Below the pieces are notes generated by a model. That model was not told the origin of the DNA. It ran no database searches and worked only from the letters and a program-made list of their open reading frames with translations. The position numbers and the translations under genes were made by a program. DNA of 64,000 nt, from positions 1 to 64,000 of the forward strand of contig JAEYPF010000016.1 in assembly GCA_023411115.1 (NCBI GenBank). The letters run 5' to 3'. Below are positions 37,551-46,232 of this stretch, piece by piece (position 1 is the first letter of the stretch; each line of letters opens with the position of its first letter). This stretch comes from Methanobacteriota archaeon. Its GTDB lineage: Archaea; Methanobacteriota; Methanobacteria; Methanobacteriales; Methanobacteriaceae.

Positions 37551-39095
37551 TTAATGATTAGAAACTGTCCTTGCCATCTCTTTAATTTTGAGATCTGCCC
37601 CAATAACAGCTTCAACATCATTTATAACTAATTTCTTTATATCTGTTTCAAGAGTAAGTTCTAAATCTGGTATGTCTTGGGCAATAAGGGCTGAAGAGAG
37701 TGGAAATGCAGGAAGTTCAGCTATTAAAATTTTGCTGGTGAACTCAACTATCCAATTTAACACTGCTTCTGGAAGATCCCACGGCAAATCGAAATCTATT
37801 TCTAAATCTTCAATTTTAGCCATAAACCTATTTCTATCATCCAGATAAACCTTCCCCTCCGCCTTTTTAACATCGATGCCAATTTCGCTGTCAAACAGGT
37901 TTATATTTTTAAAATATGCCTCTTTACTTATTGTAACATCTTTCCAGGGAGCTGCCCAATCCGGAATCCAGCCAGATGTATCAACGGCCACTTCAGATAC
38001 AACTGCAAATATTAAATCTGCATATGCACTTAATCGTATGCCTTTAAAGGCAAAAGCAATTTTATTATCTCCCAAGAGGTTAAAATCGGGCATTTCATTA
38101 ATGGATACTTTAGCATCGTAATTAAAACGAATTTCTTGAACATCCCATTTGCCCTTTACAAAACCAAAAGTAAATAGTTCTGCTCCTAATCCCGCCATGT
38201 CCGCTAGTGTATAGATAAAGTCTAATGGCACTGAATATATTCCCTTTATTTCTTCATATTTGGGATAAGTTGTATTTTCCCACCAGAATTTAAAGGCTCT
38301 GCGCATACCTTCCTCAGAGATACCTATACCTATATCATATCTATCTTTAAAATCTGAAATCTTTGTAACATCTCCACCAGTATATCCCATTAGATTCATA
38401 CAAACAGCAATTTCTTCTCCACTTAGCGTTTTTATGTTTTCAACTGCTAAATTAAATCCTTTTTCACTTTCTTCAGGGTCACCTATGGTTATATCTACTT
38501 CATCTTTATCTACAGGTATAGCCGGTAAATCAGATGAAGCAGACAAATGAGTAGAAAAAGGCGTAATTGGTAACCTGATTTTTTCATATTCTTCAAGTTC
38601 TTTCTTTATTATTTCCACAATTATCCTGCTAAATTGACTAGTTATATTTCTGGGAAGTTTATGTTCGTCGTTGATGGATACCCTGTCAATTTTTGCATCC
38701 TCCAAGTATACTGACATTTCATTACTGTCAAAATTTATTTTTGCATCTGCAAACACTGTGGAATCTAAATCAACATCTGTACCTCCCAGAACAATTAAAG
38801 TTACATCTAAATCGATTGCTATTCGAATCATATTATCTTTAGAAACATTCACTTTTGGGGGCTTATTTATACGAATGTCATATTCTATTTCAGTAGTTCC
38901 AGATACCGCTGCAGATATTGCTGCAGTTATCGCTCCAATTTCTAATTCTTCTGAAAATACCTCTGGTAAATCTATAGTTCCGTAAAACCTCATAAATCTT
39001 CTTTTATGGAAAGCATCCGCAATCAACCTGTTAAAAAATCCATTATCCAGTTCAACAACGATATCATATCCTGCAGTCATGCCGTCATTAACCAT
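37551..39095 (-). CDS. Large unidentified protein, possibly TULIP-like
   Basis: This 514-residue protein lacks a signal peptide and membrane helices. It is rich in alternating-pattern beta strands (DIVVELDNGFFNRLIADAF at the start, then VNVSKDNMIRIAIDLDVTLI and ELTLETDIKKLVINDVEAVI near the end) with two Pro/Trp-rich stretches. The N-terminal pattern of a lipid-facing helix beside long strands recalls TULIP or P47-type lipid-binding proteins, but this is only a guess. Residues 165-250 look like a linker with GDPEESEKG. It stands alone on the minus strand. Confidence 0.6.
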   Translation of the reverse strand: MVNDGMTAGYDIVVELDNGFFNRLIADAFHKRRFMRFYGTIDLPEVFSEELEIGAITAAISAAVSGTTEIEYDIRINKPPKVNVSKDNMIRIAIDLDVTLIVLGGTDVDLDSTVFADAKINFDSNEMSVYLEDAKIDRVSINDEHKLPRNITSQFSRIIVEIIKKELEEYEKIRLPITPFSTHLSASSDLPAIPVDKDEVDITIGDPEESEKGFNLAVENIKTLSGEEIAVCMNLMGYTGGDVTKISDFKDRYDIGIGISEEGMRRAFKFWWENTTYPKYEEIKGIYSVPLDFIYTLADMAGLGAELFTFGFVKGKWDVQEIRFNYDAKVSINEMPDFNLLGDNKIAFAFKGIRLSAYADLIFAVVSEVAVDTSGWIPDWAAPWKDVTISKEAYFKNINLFDSEIGIDVKKAEGKVYLDDRNRFMAKIEDLEIDFDLPWDLPEAVLNWIVEFTSKILIAELPAFPLSSALIAQDIPDLELTLETDIKKLVINDVEAVIGADLKIKEMARTVSNH

Positions 39096-39322
39096 CTAAC
39101 CACCACATTGTGTATTAACTTTTTAAATTATTATATTAATACATTGAGATGGTGATATGGTTGCATGATTTTATTATTTAAATAATGTGAAAATGGCATT
39201 AAAAAAGTGAAAATCAACGCCATTGATAAGTATATTCAATTAATTCGTCAGCTGGTGAATATTCATGACTTCAATCCGTTATATTACACCCTGTTTGAAA
39301 ATTTTAAAATAAATGAGAATAA

Positions 39323-39499
39323 GTTAGTATCACAAATTTCTTTGAGGTTGAACCATTTGAATCTAGGTATCCACATATGGTCAAGTCTGCGAGGGAATTT
39401 GTGATTCCTGAGAGGGTGAAGACTCCTGTGGATATGGGGGTTAATTTATATTTAATGGAGTGGAATGTGGATTTTTCGGTGAGAAGGCATCTGATTTGA
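39323..39499 (+). pseudogene. Remnant of an unidentified gene
   Basis: After an in-frame stop, 58 codons read VSITNFFEVEPFESRYP, then HMVKSAREFVIPERVKTP and VDMGVNLYLMEWNVDFS before the stop at 39497, without a start codon. Just upstream (39207-39404) another frame reads VKINAIDKYIQLIRQLVN, and just downstream a third frame continues KASDLIRKYEYVLEWISYD, so the ancestral gene probably suffered frameshifts at both ends. A shorter relic with the same ending is at 23191-23235. The family was not recognised. Confidence 0.5.
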
Positions 39500-39671
39500 T
39501 TAGGAAGTATGAGTATGTGCTTGAATGGATTAGTTATGATTAAAATTGTTTTTTGAGCTAGAAAACTAACTAAAAGTAAATGCCCATTTTAATTCATTCT
39601 AAATTTCGATGGATTCTGATTTGGATTTTCCATTCAAAAATTTAGAGAATATTATTGTTCCATCGATTTAC

Positions 39672-39703
39672 TTTAATCTTTAAAAAGCTTTTTAAAGATT
39701 AAA
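39672..39703. repeat. Perfect 32-bp palindrome
   Basis: TTTAATCTTTAAAAAG (39672-39687) is followed immediately by its exact reverse complement (39688-39703). It lies in the 390-base gap before the GAF protein gene, which otherwise holds only AT-rich sequence and the short frame MDSDLDFPF (39610) resembling the relics at 23191 and 39323. A regulatory or terminator role is possible; as RNA it would form a 14-bp hairpin. Confidence 0.7.
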
Positions 39704-39886
39704 TTTATTAAATCCCATATTATTCTATTGTTAAACCATATATGCTGTTTATATCACCATTACCCAATTATAAACATTTTAATTTAGATTATTCAAATTA
39801 ATAAGATTATATAGTTAAATATTTAAGTGTATCAAAGGCAATTATATCATGAATAAATTATAGGCGTTTAATAGGGGATGCATTAC

Positions 39887-42040
39887 ATGTCTAAACAATC
39901 TACAAATACTATTGATGAACTTAAATATAGATTAGAGCATATTTTAGCAATTCTACCAAAAATAGGATCCATCAAGGAACAAGAAGTTATTGATAAAATT
40001 GTTGAAAATGCGCAAAAATTAGTGGACGCAGACCATGTCCATGTGAGAGTCATTAATTGGGAAACTGAAGATCTAGTTGTTAGGGGATACTTCCCTAAAG
40101 ATGACTTTGATCATTTGTATAATTTTAAATATTTTAAATCTATAGCTTATAAAAAAGGCATGGTAGGCTATGTTTTTAACAATACAAGGTCTATATTTAA
40201 AAAAAGCCCGAAAGATATTCAGAAAAATGAATATTTTGAATCTTATTTTAATTTTCTAAAGTATGAACTAGATACAGTAAAAGAACGAGTTAATTTCTTA
40301 TTAAGTAATCCGTCACTTTCAAATAGATATTCTTGGAATTATAGTCTTTTAATTGAAAATAAGGATAAATTAGAAGATTTAACAACTTATCTAGAAAATA
40401 TTGAAAGTGTAATGATAGTTCCTTTGTTGCTTGAAAAAAAACCAATTGGAGTTTTAAATGCATATCGTATCAAGAACAATAATAGAAAAAGAAATGATTT
40501 TGAACGGGAAGATTTAATTGTCTTTGAACATTTTGCCAATAACGTCTCAATTGGCCTTGCCCCTGCCTTACACAGTTCATGGTTACTTAAAAGCGCCATG
40601 TGGAACCCAAAAAGAGAATATAAAGAAAAAGCTAATGTAGAGCTACTTTCTAAAGAAGTGATAAATGAAGCCAAGAGATTAACTGGCGCAAAGGATGCCA
40701 AAATTAGATTTGTAGATTGGAAAGGAGAATATTTAGTACCCGGATTTCTTAGCGATATTGATTCTAAAAAAATTGATCGTAGAGTACTTGTTAGAGAAAT
40801 AGGAGTATGTCCTGCAGGTAAAGCTGCTAAAGATAAAATGCCATTTATCTCTGAAGAAGATTTACAAAAAAATGCTGATTTTATAGAATTTAGCAAAATT
40901 GTAGAATTTTATAGAAATTGTTACGAAGCTCAATTAAATTTACTTAATACTATAAAACAATCTAAAGATCCAGATGTAAATTTTAATTATAAAGGAAAAA
41001 TTAAATCCATTCCTAAAAAATATACAAAAATAGCAGAGAATATGATAAATATAACACGTGAAAGGCGTGAAATTCTGAAAAATTCATATGATACACCTGA
41101 ATATAAAAATTCACTTAAATGTCAGATAAAATCTTTAGAAGGATTAGTAAAAGCTTGGGGCAACTATATTGATAAAGAAATTTATATTTGGCATTCAGAG
41201 ATAGCCGTACCCATTATGTTCGGAGAAACATTATTAGGGGTATTAAATGTTCACTCAGACAAAGATAAGTGGTTTACACGTAGTGATGAAGAAATATTAC
41301 AGGCTTTGTCCGGCCGAGTTGCAATAGCCATTATGGAATATCAAAAGAAAATCTTTTCTGAACTTCAGGAAATTGAACAAAAAATGACAGCGGATCAGAA
41401 TTATTTTGAGTTTGCAAAAAGGTTAACAGAAGGTGTGAAAAAAGTAGCTTTTTTAATAAATAAACCTGAAAATATTTTTCCTTTGCTTTACACATGTAAA
41501 AATCCATTAAAACCAGAAGAATTGTTAAAAGAAAAGGATTTTAATAAATATTTTAAATTTCAGCCCAGATCAGATGCTGAAACAGAAGAGAAAAAATTAT
41601 CAGATATTCCATTTATATCCGGCGGTTTAGGGTTTAAAGCCATAGAACAGTTGAATATAGAGCTTAAAAAGGAAGAAAAAGACAGAAAACCTGTTTTTAT
41701 TGTTCGTGAAAATGTCGACGATCCTATTAGTGGAAGTATAAAAAAAGGCAGAGAACGTAAGGTACTTACCAATGTATGTTTACCTTTATTCTTCGGGGAG
41801 TACGTTTATGGCCTACTTTACGTTGACATTAAAGAAAGATACTTTTTTACAGAACTAGAAAAAGATGCACTTAACCTATTTTCAATGAAAGCAGGGACTA
41901 TACTAAGAAATTTAAGAGGATATCCTGAAGAATCATTTATAGGATTATCTGAAGACCTATCTGGAGTCAAATATACTTACGATGAGTTATTTGGGGCTGA
42001 ATTAATTAAAGAATGTACTAAATTAAATGAAAACCAATAA
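39887..42040 (+). CDS. Triple GAF-domain sensor protein
   Basis: This 717-residue soluble protein contains three GAF-like segments (about residues 30-230, 255-485 and 500-695), recognised by repeated patterns such as SVMIVPLLLEKKPIGVLNAYR, EIAVPIMFGETLLGVLNVHS and NVCLPLFFGEYVYGLLYVD (each quoted in part). The insertion between the half-domains is unusually long. No output domain is fused. I take the ATG at 39887 because GGGGAT precedes it; the frame begins at 39878. The HD-domain gene follows after only 15 bases, so the two probably act together, with the GAF protein sensing a ligand and the HD protein as effector. Confidence 0.82.
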   Translation: MSKQSTNTIDELKYRLEHILAILPKIGSIKEQEVIDKIVENAQKLVDADHVHVRVINWETEDLVVRGYFPKDDFDHLYNFKYFKSIAYKKGMVGYVFNNTRSIFKKSPKDIQKNEYFESYFNFLKYELDTVKERVNFLLSNPSLSNRYSWNYSLLIENKDKLEDLTTYLENIESVMIVPLLLEKKPIGVLNAYRIKNNNRKRNDFEREDLIVFEHFANNVSIGLAPALHSSWLLKSAMWNPKREYKEKANVELLSKEVINEAKRLTGAKDAKIRFVDWKGEYLVPGFLSDIDSKKIDRRVLVREIGVCPAGKAAKDKMPFISEEDLQKNADFIEFSKIVEFYRNCYEAQLNLLNTIKQSKDPDVNFNYKGKIKSIPKKYTKIAENMINITRERREILKNSYDTPEYKNSLKCQIKSLEGLVKAWGNYIDKEIYIWHSEIAVPIMFGETLLGVLNVHSDKDKWFTRSDEEILQALSGRVAIAIMEYQKKIFSELQEIEQKMTADQNYFEFAKRLTEGVKKVAFLINKPENIFPLLYTCKNPLKPEELLKEKDFNKYFKFQPRSDAETEEKKLSDIPFISGGLGFKAIEQLNIELKKEEKDRKPVFIVRENVDDPISGSIKKGRERKVLTNVCLPLFFGEYVYGLLYVDIKERYFFTELEKDALNLFSMKAGTILRNLRGYPEESFIGLSEDLSGVKYTYDELFGAELIKECTKLNENQ

Positions 42041-42055
42041 CTAAGGGGCTAAACT

Positions 42056-43246
42056 ATGGAATCCTATGATAATGTAATTGATACATTAAAAACACAAAGA
42101 GAGAATATTTTGGGTAATCGCTGGAAAGAAGCTGAAAAAGGAGTTCTTAAGACTGTAGAAAATTGGATTAAAAATTTAGGTTTACCCGAGGAAGTTTTTA
42201 CAAGGTATCTCGAATTTATCGATGATGAAAATATTTTATACTATTCTAAGGCGTACCGAGATCATTTTTTCCATGTCTTCCATAACTTTTTATTGGGTTT
42301 TCAGATTTTATATGAGTTTAGAGATGAAGAAGATACCCCTTTTGGAAAGGATTATTGGAACGAAAATAGATTTCTTAAAAAATGGCTGTTAACCTGTTTA
42401 TGGCATGACCTTACCTACATTCTCGAAAAAGGAGGATCTAAAGGACTTAAAGAATTCATAGATCGTAAATTACAGTTTGATATAGAAATTAAAGAATATT
42501 GGTCACGCATACTTACAAAAAAAGAGAATATTAATGCTATTGACATATTAAGTGAAAGATTTGACTCTAAAGATCCTATTAGAAAACTTAAATTTCGTGA
42601 ATGGTTACAATATCAAATAGTTGAAAAACATGATCACGGTATCGTTTCTGCAATATTACTACTCAAAGATGGAGAAAAATGGACATTAAATAAAGACATA
42701 ATAAAAGATAGCGATTTAGCATTATACCAGGATATAATAGAAGAGAGTAGTTTAGCTATTGCTCTTCACAATTATCATAAGTCAAACAAATTTGATGGAG
42801 AATTAATTATCGAAGAATACCCCCTTGCATTTCTTTTATCTTACTGTGATACGGCACAAGAATGGGGCAGACCAAGTGCTTTCAATGTCCCTAATCTTTT
42901 TGAATACTATAAAACTAAAGTCAACATGGCTGAAAAATGCATTAAAATATATCTAAAAGTTAATTTAAATAAAATTGACATTGAAAATGAGAAATTAAGT
43001 GGAAAAACTCAAAGGAGATATAATGATGCCAAATTGAGAGTAGATAACCGGCTTAAAAATGATTTATCAGCTTTGCGCCCCATTTTTGAAAAAATGATAA
43101 ATGAAGTCAGTACTTTTTCAAATAAAAAAACTGAAGATCAACTTTGGCAAATAATTAATTTCTATAATGAACGTGACAAAATAGAAAACGCATGGAAAAG
43201 TGATCATTGGGTATTTAACGTTATAGTTAGACCATACATAGAATGA
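42056..43246 (+). CDS. HD-domain-like phosphohydrolase, partner of GAF protein
   Basis: This 396-residue soluble protein shows an HD-superfamily metal-site order: RDHFFHVFHN (near residue 68), CLWHDLTY (the HD pair, near 122), EKHDHGIVSA (near 192), ALHNYHK (near 238) and LSYCDTAQEWGR (aspartate near 265). HD proteins cleave phosphate esters, often nucleotides or cyclic dinucleotides; the substrate here is unknown. The C-terminal third is a charged helical region. It lies 15 bases downstream of the GAF sensor gene, with AAGGGGC before the start, and is followed by a terminator-like hairpin. Confidence 0.75.
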   Translation: MESYDNVIDTLKTQRENILGNRWKEAEKGVLKTVENWIKNLGLPEEVFTRYLEFIDDENILYYSKAYRDHFFHVFHNFLLGFQILYEFRDEEDTPFGKDYWNENRFLKKWLLTCLWHDLTYILEKGGSKGLKEFIDRKLQFDIEIKEYWSRILTKKENINAIDILSERFDSKDPIRKLKFREWLQYQIVEKHDHGIVSAILLLKDGEKWTLNKDIIKDSDLALYQDIIEESSLAIALHNYHKSNKFDGELIIEEYPLAFLLSYCDTAQEWGRPSAFNVPNLFEYYKTKVNMAEKCIKIYLKVNLNKIDIENEKLSGKTQRRYNDAKLRVDNRLKNDLSALRPIFEKMINEVSTFSNKKTEDQLWQIINFYNERDKIENAWKSDHWVFNVIVRPYIE

Positions 43247-43253
43247 TCTTTGC

Positions 43254-43272
43254 GACTAAAACTAGTTTAGTC
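43254..43272 (+). terminator. Hairpin terminator after the GAF/HD unit
   Basis: GACTAAA (43254-43260) and TTTAGTC (43266-43272) form a perfect stem around ACTAG, followed by TTTTATAT. It starts 8 bases after the HD gene stop. Its words resemble part of the repeat family found from 45 kb onward (GACTAAAACTAGTC at 55418). Confidence 0.55.
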
Positions 43273-43386
43273 TTTTATATCTATTCTTAATTTCTTTTAT
43301 TGTTCAAATCATTTAGGAACAAAAATCAATGATTCTAATTTTAATAATTCTAATGAAATAATAATTCAATTAAAGTTGAACAAAAA

Positions 43387-43597
43387 CTATGACCCTTTAT
43401 CTTCTTTAGCAGCTTTAACTGTAATAGTCACACCTTTATCACCAATATCAGCGTTCCAAATAAGTTTATCGCCCCATTTTAGCCCTAACATTTTCACAAT
43501 TTCACGAGGGATGATAACTCTACTTGATTTTCCTTTCACGTCTGCTTTTCCAACCGTGCTTTCGTATTTTAGTATTTTATCAGGACCAAAAAATCAC
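43387..43597 (-). pseudogene. Frameshifted AbrB/MazE-type DNA-binding protein
   Basis: On the minus strand the frame reads VKGKSSRVIIPREIVKMLG and LKWGDKLIWNADIGDKG, a SpoVT/AbrB swapped-hairpin domain as in antitoxins. Upstream a run of six T bases breaks the frame: GTG at 43597 reads in only if the run had five or eight bases, and without this an in-frame TGA blocks it. No toxin gene is adjacent. It may be a decayed orphan antitoxin or a sequencing error in the T run. Confidence 0.65.
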
Positions 43598-43746
43598 ATC
43601 TTCATAATATATTGATTTGTATATTTACCTATAATTCTGTGAATTTAATAAATGATAGATAAAATTTTCGATTTAGTGAAAACAGTAAATAATATACTTA
43701 ATTATGTCAAATAATGTTTTTATATAACTAAATAGGAGCTAATATT

Positions 43747-44100
43747 ATGGAAAATAATATATTCTGGGGAAAATCTATTTTTGTTTATGTTGAAGATCCG
43801 AAAAACCGTTTTAGAGAGCTTGCGGAAATTAATACTGATTTAAAATCAGTACCTAATGATGAAAGTAAATTTAAAGAAATAATAAAGAAACTCTTAATGG
43901 ATGTTGAAGGTTTTAGAACTGTAACTACTGAGTTTATAGGAGGACGATATCGTATTAAAACTTACATAGAATTTCCCAGACCATTAATTTTGACTGATAA
44001 TAAGACTCCAGGAGAAGTCAAGAAAGATATAGTGGAAATAACCATTCCAGAAATAGAAAAATGCTGCAAAGATGCTTTAGAACAAGATACAGTTAATTAA
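43747..44100 (+). CDS. Hypothetical protein
   Basis: This 117-residue soluble protein (MENNIFWGKSIFVYVEDPKN...) has mixed helices and strands with no signal peptide or membrane helix. I do not recognise the family. TAGGAGC lies 10 bases before the start. The neighbouring membrane protein gene begins about 100 bases downstream on the same strand, so they may be co-expressed. No catalytic motif is seen. Confidence 0.6.
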   Translation: MENNIFWGKSIFVYVEDPKNRFRELAEINTDLKSVPNDESKFKEIIKKLLMDVEGFRTVTTEFIGGRYRIKTYIEFPRPLILTDNKTPGEVKKDIVEITIPEIEKCCKDALEQDTVN

Positions 44101-44203
44101 ATCATATTCAACTTGGTAACCAATAATGTTTTGAGATTTATCGCAATTGTCACCACCAAAGAAGGTTATAACTTCTTTGAAGGCTAAGAATTAAGTGATT
44201 TTT

Positions 44204-44926
44204 ATGAATATAAATTTTAAAATTGATAGATTTAAAGGAATATTATGGAATAGAGACATTTGGATAATATGGGGAATAAGCTTATTCTGCGTATGGTTCC
44301 TTCCTAAATTTTCTTTACCCATATTCGGGACCGATGGGGCTTTAGCTGAAATTTTAGGTATTTTTACAGTCATATTAACTGTTTTCTTATTGAATGCAAC
44401 ATTAGCTTTATTGTCTTTTACTTATTTACTTGTTATCAAAGGTAATGAGGATTTAACCGAGTATGAATCCATAATCTCCAAAATATCACTTTCTTATCTA
44501 AAAAATTATTTAAATAGAATTACAAAGAAATCAGATAAAATAACAGATGATTATAATTCTAAAATTAAAATTTATGGAAAAGAAGAAAATATACCTAAAA
44601 GTGAATCTCAAGAGCTGGATGAAAAATTTAAAGAAATTAAAAAAGAGATTAAGCAATTTTCATTGTATTATAAGCTTTATAACTACAAATCAATATTAAG
44701 AAGTGGGGAATATTTCTTTTTAAATACTATATTTTTAATAATTGGTTTTATATTTTTTATCATTTACGCGTTTTTCTTTTATTCATATCCAGATCAAACT
44801 ACAATAATTGATTTTTTTTATAGATTATCTGCTGTTACTCCCATAGCCGGGTTTTTAATATTTATTAGGGGCATTATAGCTATTTTAAAGTCTTTTGGCC
44901 ATATAGGAATTACTAAGGATAGTTGA
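44204..44926 (+). CDS. Hypothetical four-helix membrane protein
   Basis: This protein of about 240 residues has two N-terminal helices (IWGISLFCVWFLPKF and ILGIFTVILTVFLLNATLAL, quoted in part), a charged cytoplasmic middle of about 85 residues rich in Lys and Glu (NRITKKSDKITDDYNSKIK) and two C-terminal helices. This membrane-coil-membrane layout is seen in many small unknown membrane proteins. I use ATG 44204; a GTG at 44195 is also in frame. Function is unknown. Confidence 0.6.
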   Translation: MNINFKIDRFKGILWNRDIWIIWGISLFCVWFLPKFSLPIFGTDGALAEILGIFTVILTVFLLNATLALLSFTYLLVIKGNEDLTEYESIISKISLSYLKNYLNRITKKSDKITDDYNSKIKIYGKEENIPKSESQELDEKFKEIKKEIKQFSLYYKLYNYKSILRSGEYFFLNTIFLIIGFIFFIIYAFFFYSYPDQTTIIDFFYRLSAVTPIAGFLIFIRGIIAILKSFGHIGITKDS

Positions 44927-45040
44927 AATAAAGTTCAAGTGCTTAAATTTAAAAATACTTTTATTATTCATAGTTCCCAACACCATTTATTTAGCTATTT
45001 TATAGAGTTTGAGTTTTAGTTTATTTTAAACTCAAACTTC

Positions 45041-45117
45041 GTTATAGTCGAGTTTAACGAATTTAATTGTTCATTATTAACCCAAGTCGAGTTATTGTCC
45101 AGAGGAGCTGAAATATT
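45041..45117 (+). repeat. Directional repeat, copy with core and tail
   Basis: The core GTTATAGTCGAGTTTAACGA at 45041-45060 has inverted ends (TTCGTTA and TAACGAA). A tail AAGTCGAGTTATTGTCCAGA begins at 45084. A further fragment AAGTCGAGTTAC is at 45176. The 366-base gap between the membrane protein and TetR genes holds little else apart from the operator at 45213. Confidence 0.6.
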
Positions 45118-45212
45118 AACACCATTAGCTTAAATCGTGTTAAAATAGTGATCTTAGCTACACAATTTTCTTTTAAAGTCGAGTTACTTTTCTATGGGTG
45201 AACATATTTTAC

Positions 45213-45227
45213 TTTACTAACAGTAAA
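45213..45227. promoter_or_regulatory. Candidate operator of the 45.3-kb TetR gene
   Basis: TTTACT (45213-45218) and AGTAAA (45222-45227) form an inverted repeat around AAC, about 65 bases before the TetR start. A second TTTACT lies at 45233, and AGTAAAAA lies nearer the gene. Such a symmetrical site next to a TetR gene suggests autoregulation; this is inference. Confidence 0.4.
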
Positions 45228-45292
45228 ATTTATTTACTAAAAATAAACTAAGTTAATTAGTAGTAAAAAAGTTGAAGTTTTAGTGGAAATTG

Positions 45293-45868
45293 ATGAGTAT
45301 GCCAAAATTAATCCCAGAATACAAAGAATTAATTAAAACAAAAATTATCCAAGCTGCAGGTCGTGCTTTCGTAGAAAAAGGTTTTCGAGGAGCTACGATG
45401 GATGATATAGCTGGAAATGCGGGGTTAAGTAAACCTACTTTATATGCTTATTTTGAAAATAAACAAGATATTCTAAGAGCAGGATTTAAAGCTATGGGCG
45501 GTGTTCTTAATCCTGAATATTATGAAGAGCACGATTCATTAGATGCATTAGAAGGAATATCTGATGTTATTATTGGATTAAAAGAGGTAATACCTTTAAC
45601 CTTTGAAATACTTTCATTAACATCAGAGGATGAGACCCTCAGAAAGATTTATCTTGATTATTATAATGGTATGGTAGAGTCTTTAGAAATATTTCTAAAA
45701 AAACAGCAAGATAAAGGAACAGTCAGAGGTGATATTGATGCACATACTCTAGCTAAAATTTTAATGGATATACCATTTGGTATTTATGTTCAATTAAGTC
45801 TCACTCAATCAGATGAAAATATAAAGGAATACTGGAGTAATTTACTCGAAGCAATACTTAAAAAATAA
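45293..45868 (+). CDS. TetR-family transcriptional regulator
   Basis: This 191-residue regulator has the TetR helix-turn-helix GATMDDIAGNAGLSKPTLYAYFENKQDIL (quoted in part: MDDIAGNAGLSKPTLYAYFE) at residues 32-65 and a C-terminal effector domain. It is not a close relative of the TetR proteins at 14.2 and 48.8 kb. The frame opens at TTG 45290; ATG 45293 or 45299 is the likelier start. A small membrane protein gene follows after 19 bases and is the probable target along with the regulator itself. Confidence 0.88.
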   Translation: MSMPKLIPEYKELIKTKIIQAAGRAFVEKGFRGATMDDIAGNAGLSKPTLYAYFENKQDILRAGFKAMGGVLNPEYYEEHDSLDALEGISDVIIGLKEVIPLTFEILSLTSEDETLRKIYLDYYNGMVESLEIFLKKQQDKGTVRGDIDAHTLAKILMDIPFGIYVQLSLTQSDENIKEYWSNLLEAILKK

Positions 45869-45887
45869 TTTAATTGGAGATGGCAGT

Positions 45888-46124
45888 ATGAAAAGAATTA
45901 CTGAAAAACGTTGGTTTGGCCCTAAAATCGTCGGTTATGGACCCGCTCCCAAATCTTGGGAAGGATGGGTTGTTACAATAGTATGGTTGGCATCCTTAAT
46001 CATTACTCTATTATATCTACATAGCATTCATTCATTTAATATTTTTAATGTGATAATCGTTATTGTATTGGCTGCAATTATTCTTTTAACCGTTGCTGCT
46101 TTGACCTACGGATCAGAAGAATAA
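45888..46124 (+). CDS. Small two-helix membrane protein under TetR control
   Basis: This 78-residue protein starts with a polar segment (MKRITEKRWFGPKIVGYGPA) with an unusual Gly/Pro/Trp content, followed by two membrane helices (about residues 28-48 and 52-72). GGAGATGGC precedes the ATG. It follows the TetR gene by 19 bases, so it is probably the regulated partner. Similar small proteins beside TetR genes occur in methanogens, but no function is established. Confidence 0.7.
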   Translation: MKRITEKRWFGPKIVGYGPAPKSWEGWVVTIVWLASLIITLLYLHSIHSFNIFNVIIVIVLAAIILLTVAALTYGSEE

Positions 46125-46165
46125 AAAAATAATTTAATTGGAGATGAAACGTATGAAAAATTAGA
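46125..46165 (+). pseudogene. Duplicated gene start, decayed
   Basis: The words AATAATTTAATTGGAGATG then a nearby GTATGAAAA repeat the ribosome site and start of the preceding gene (45863-45894), but the frame ends after three codons (ATG AAA AAT TAG). It looks like the remnant of a tandem duplicate of the small membrane protein gene. Confidence 0.45.
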
Positions 46166-46170
46166 TAAAC

Positions 46171-46225
46171 TTCATTATAACATAATATAGCAACCGTACG
46201 GTTAAAACAAGTCGAGTTAAACGAA
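46171..46225 (+). repeat. Directional repeat, TTCATTATAACATAATATAG type
   Basis: A 5' extension TTCATTATAACATAAT is followed by the core TATAGCAACCGTACGGTTAA and the end AAGTCGAGTTAAACGAA. The centre ACCGTACGGT is a perfect palindrome. It lies in a convergent intergenic gap. The extended type also occurs at 50183, 52409 and 57918. Confidence 0.75.
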
Positions 46226-46232
46226 ATAAAAA

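Noticed and set aside
39207..39404. Open frame of 65 codons reading VKINAIDKYIQL
   Set aside because: No ribosome site and it overlaps the protein-like relic frame at 39323; treated as part of one frameshifted remnant rather than a separate gene.
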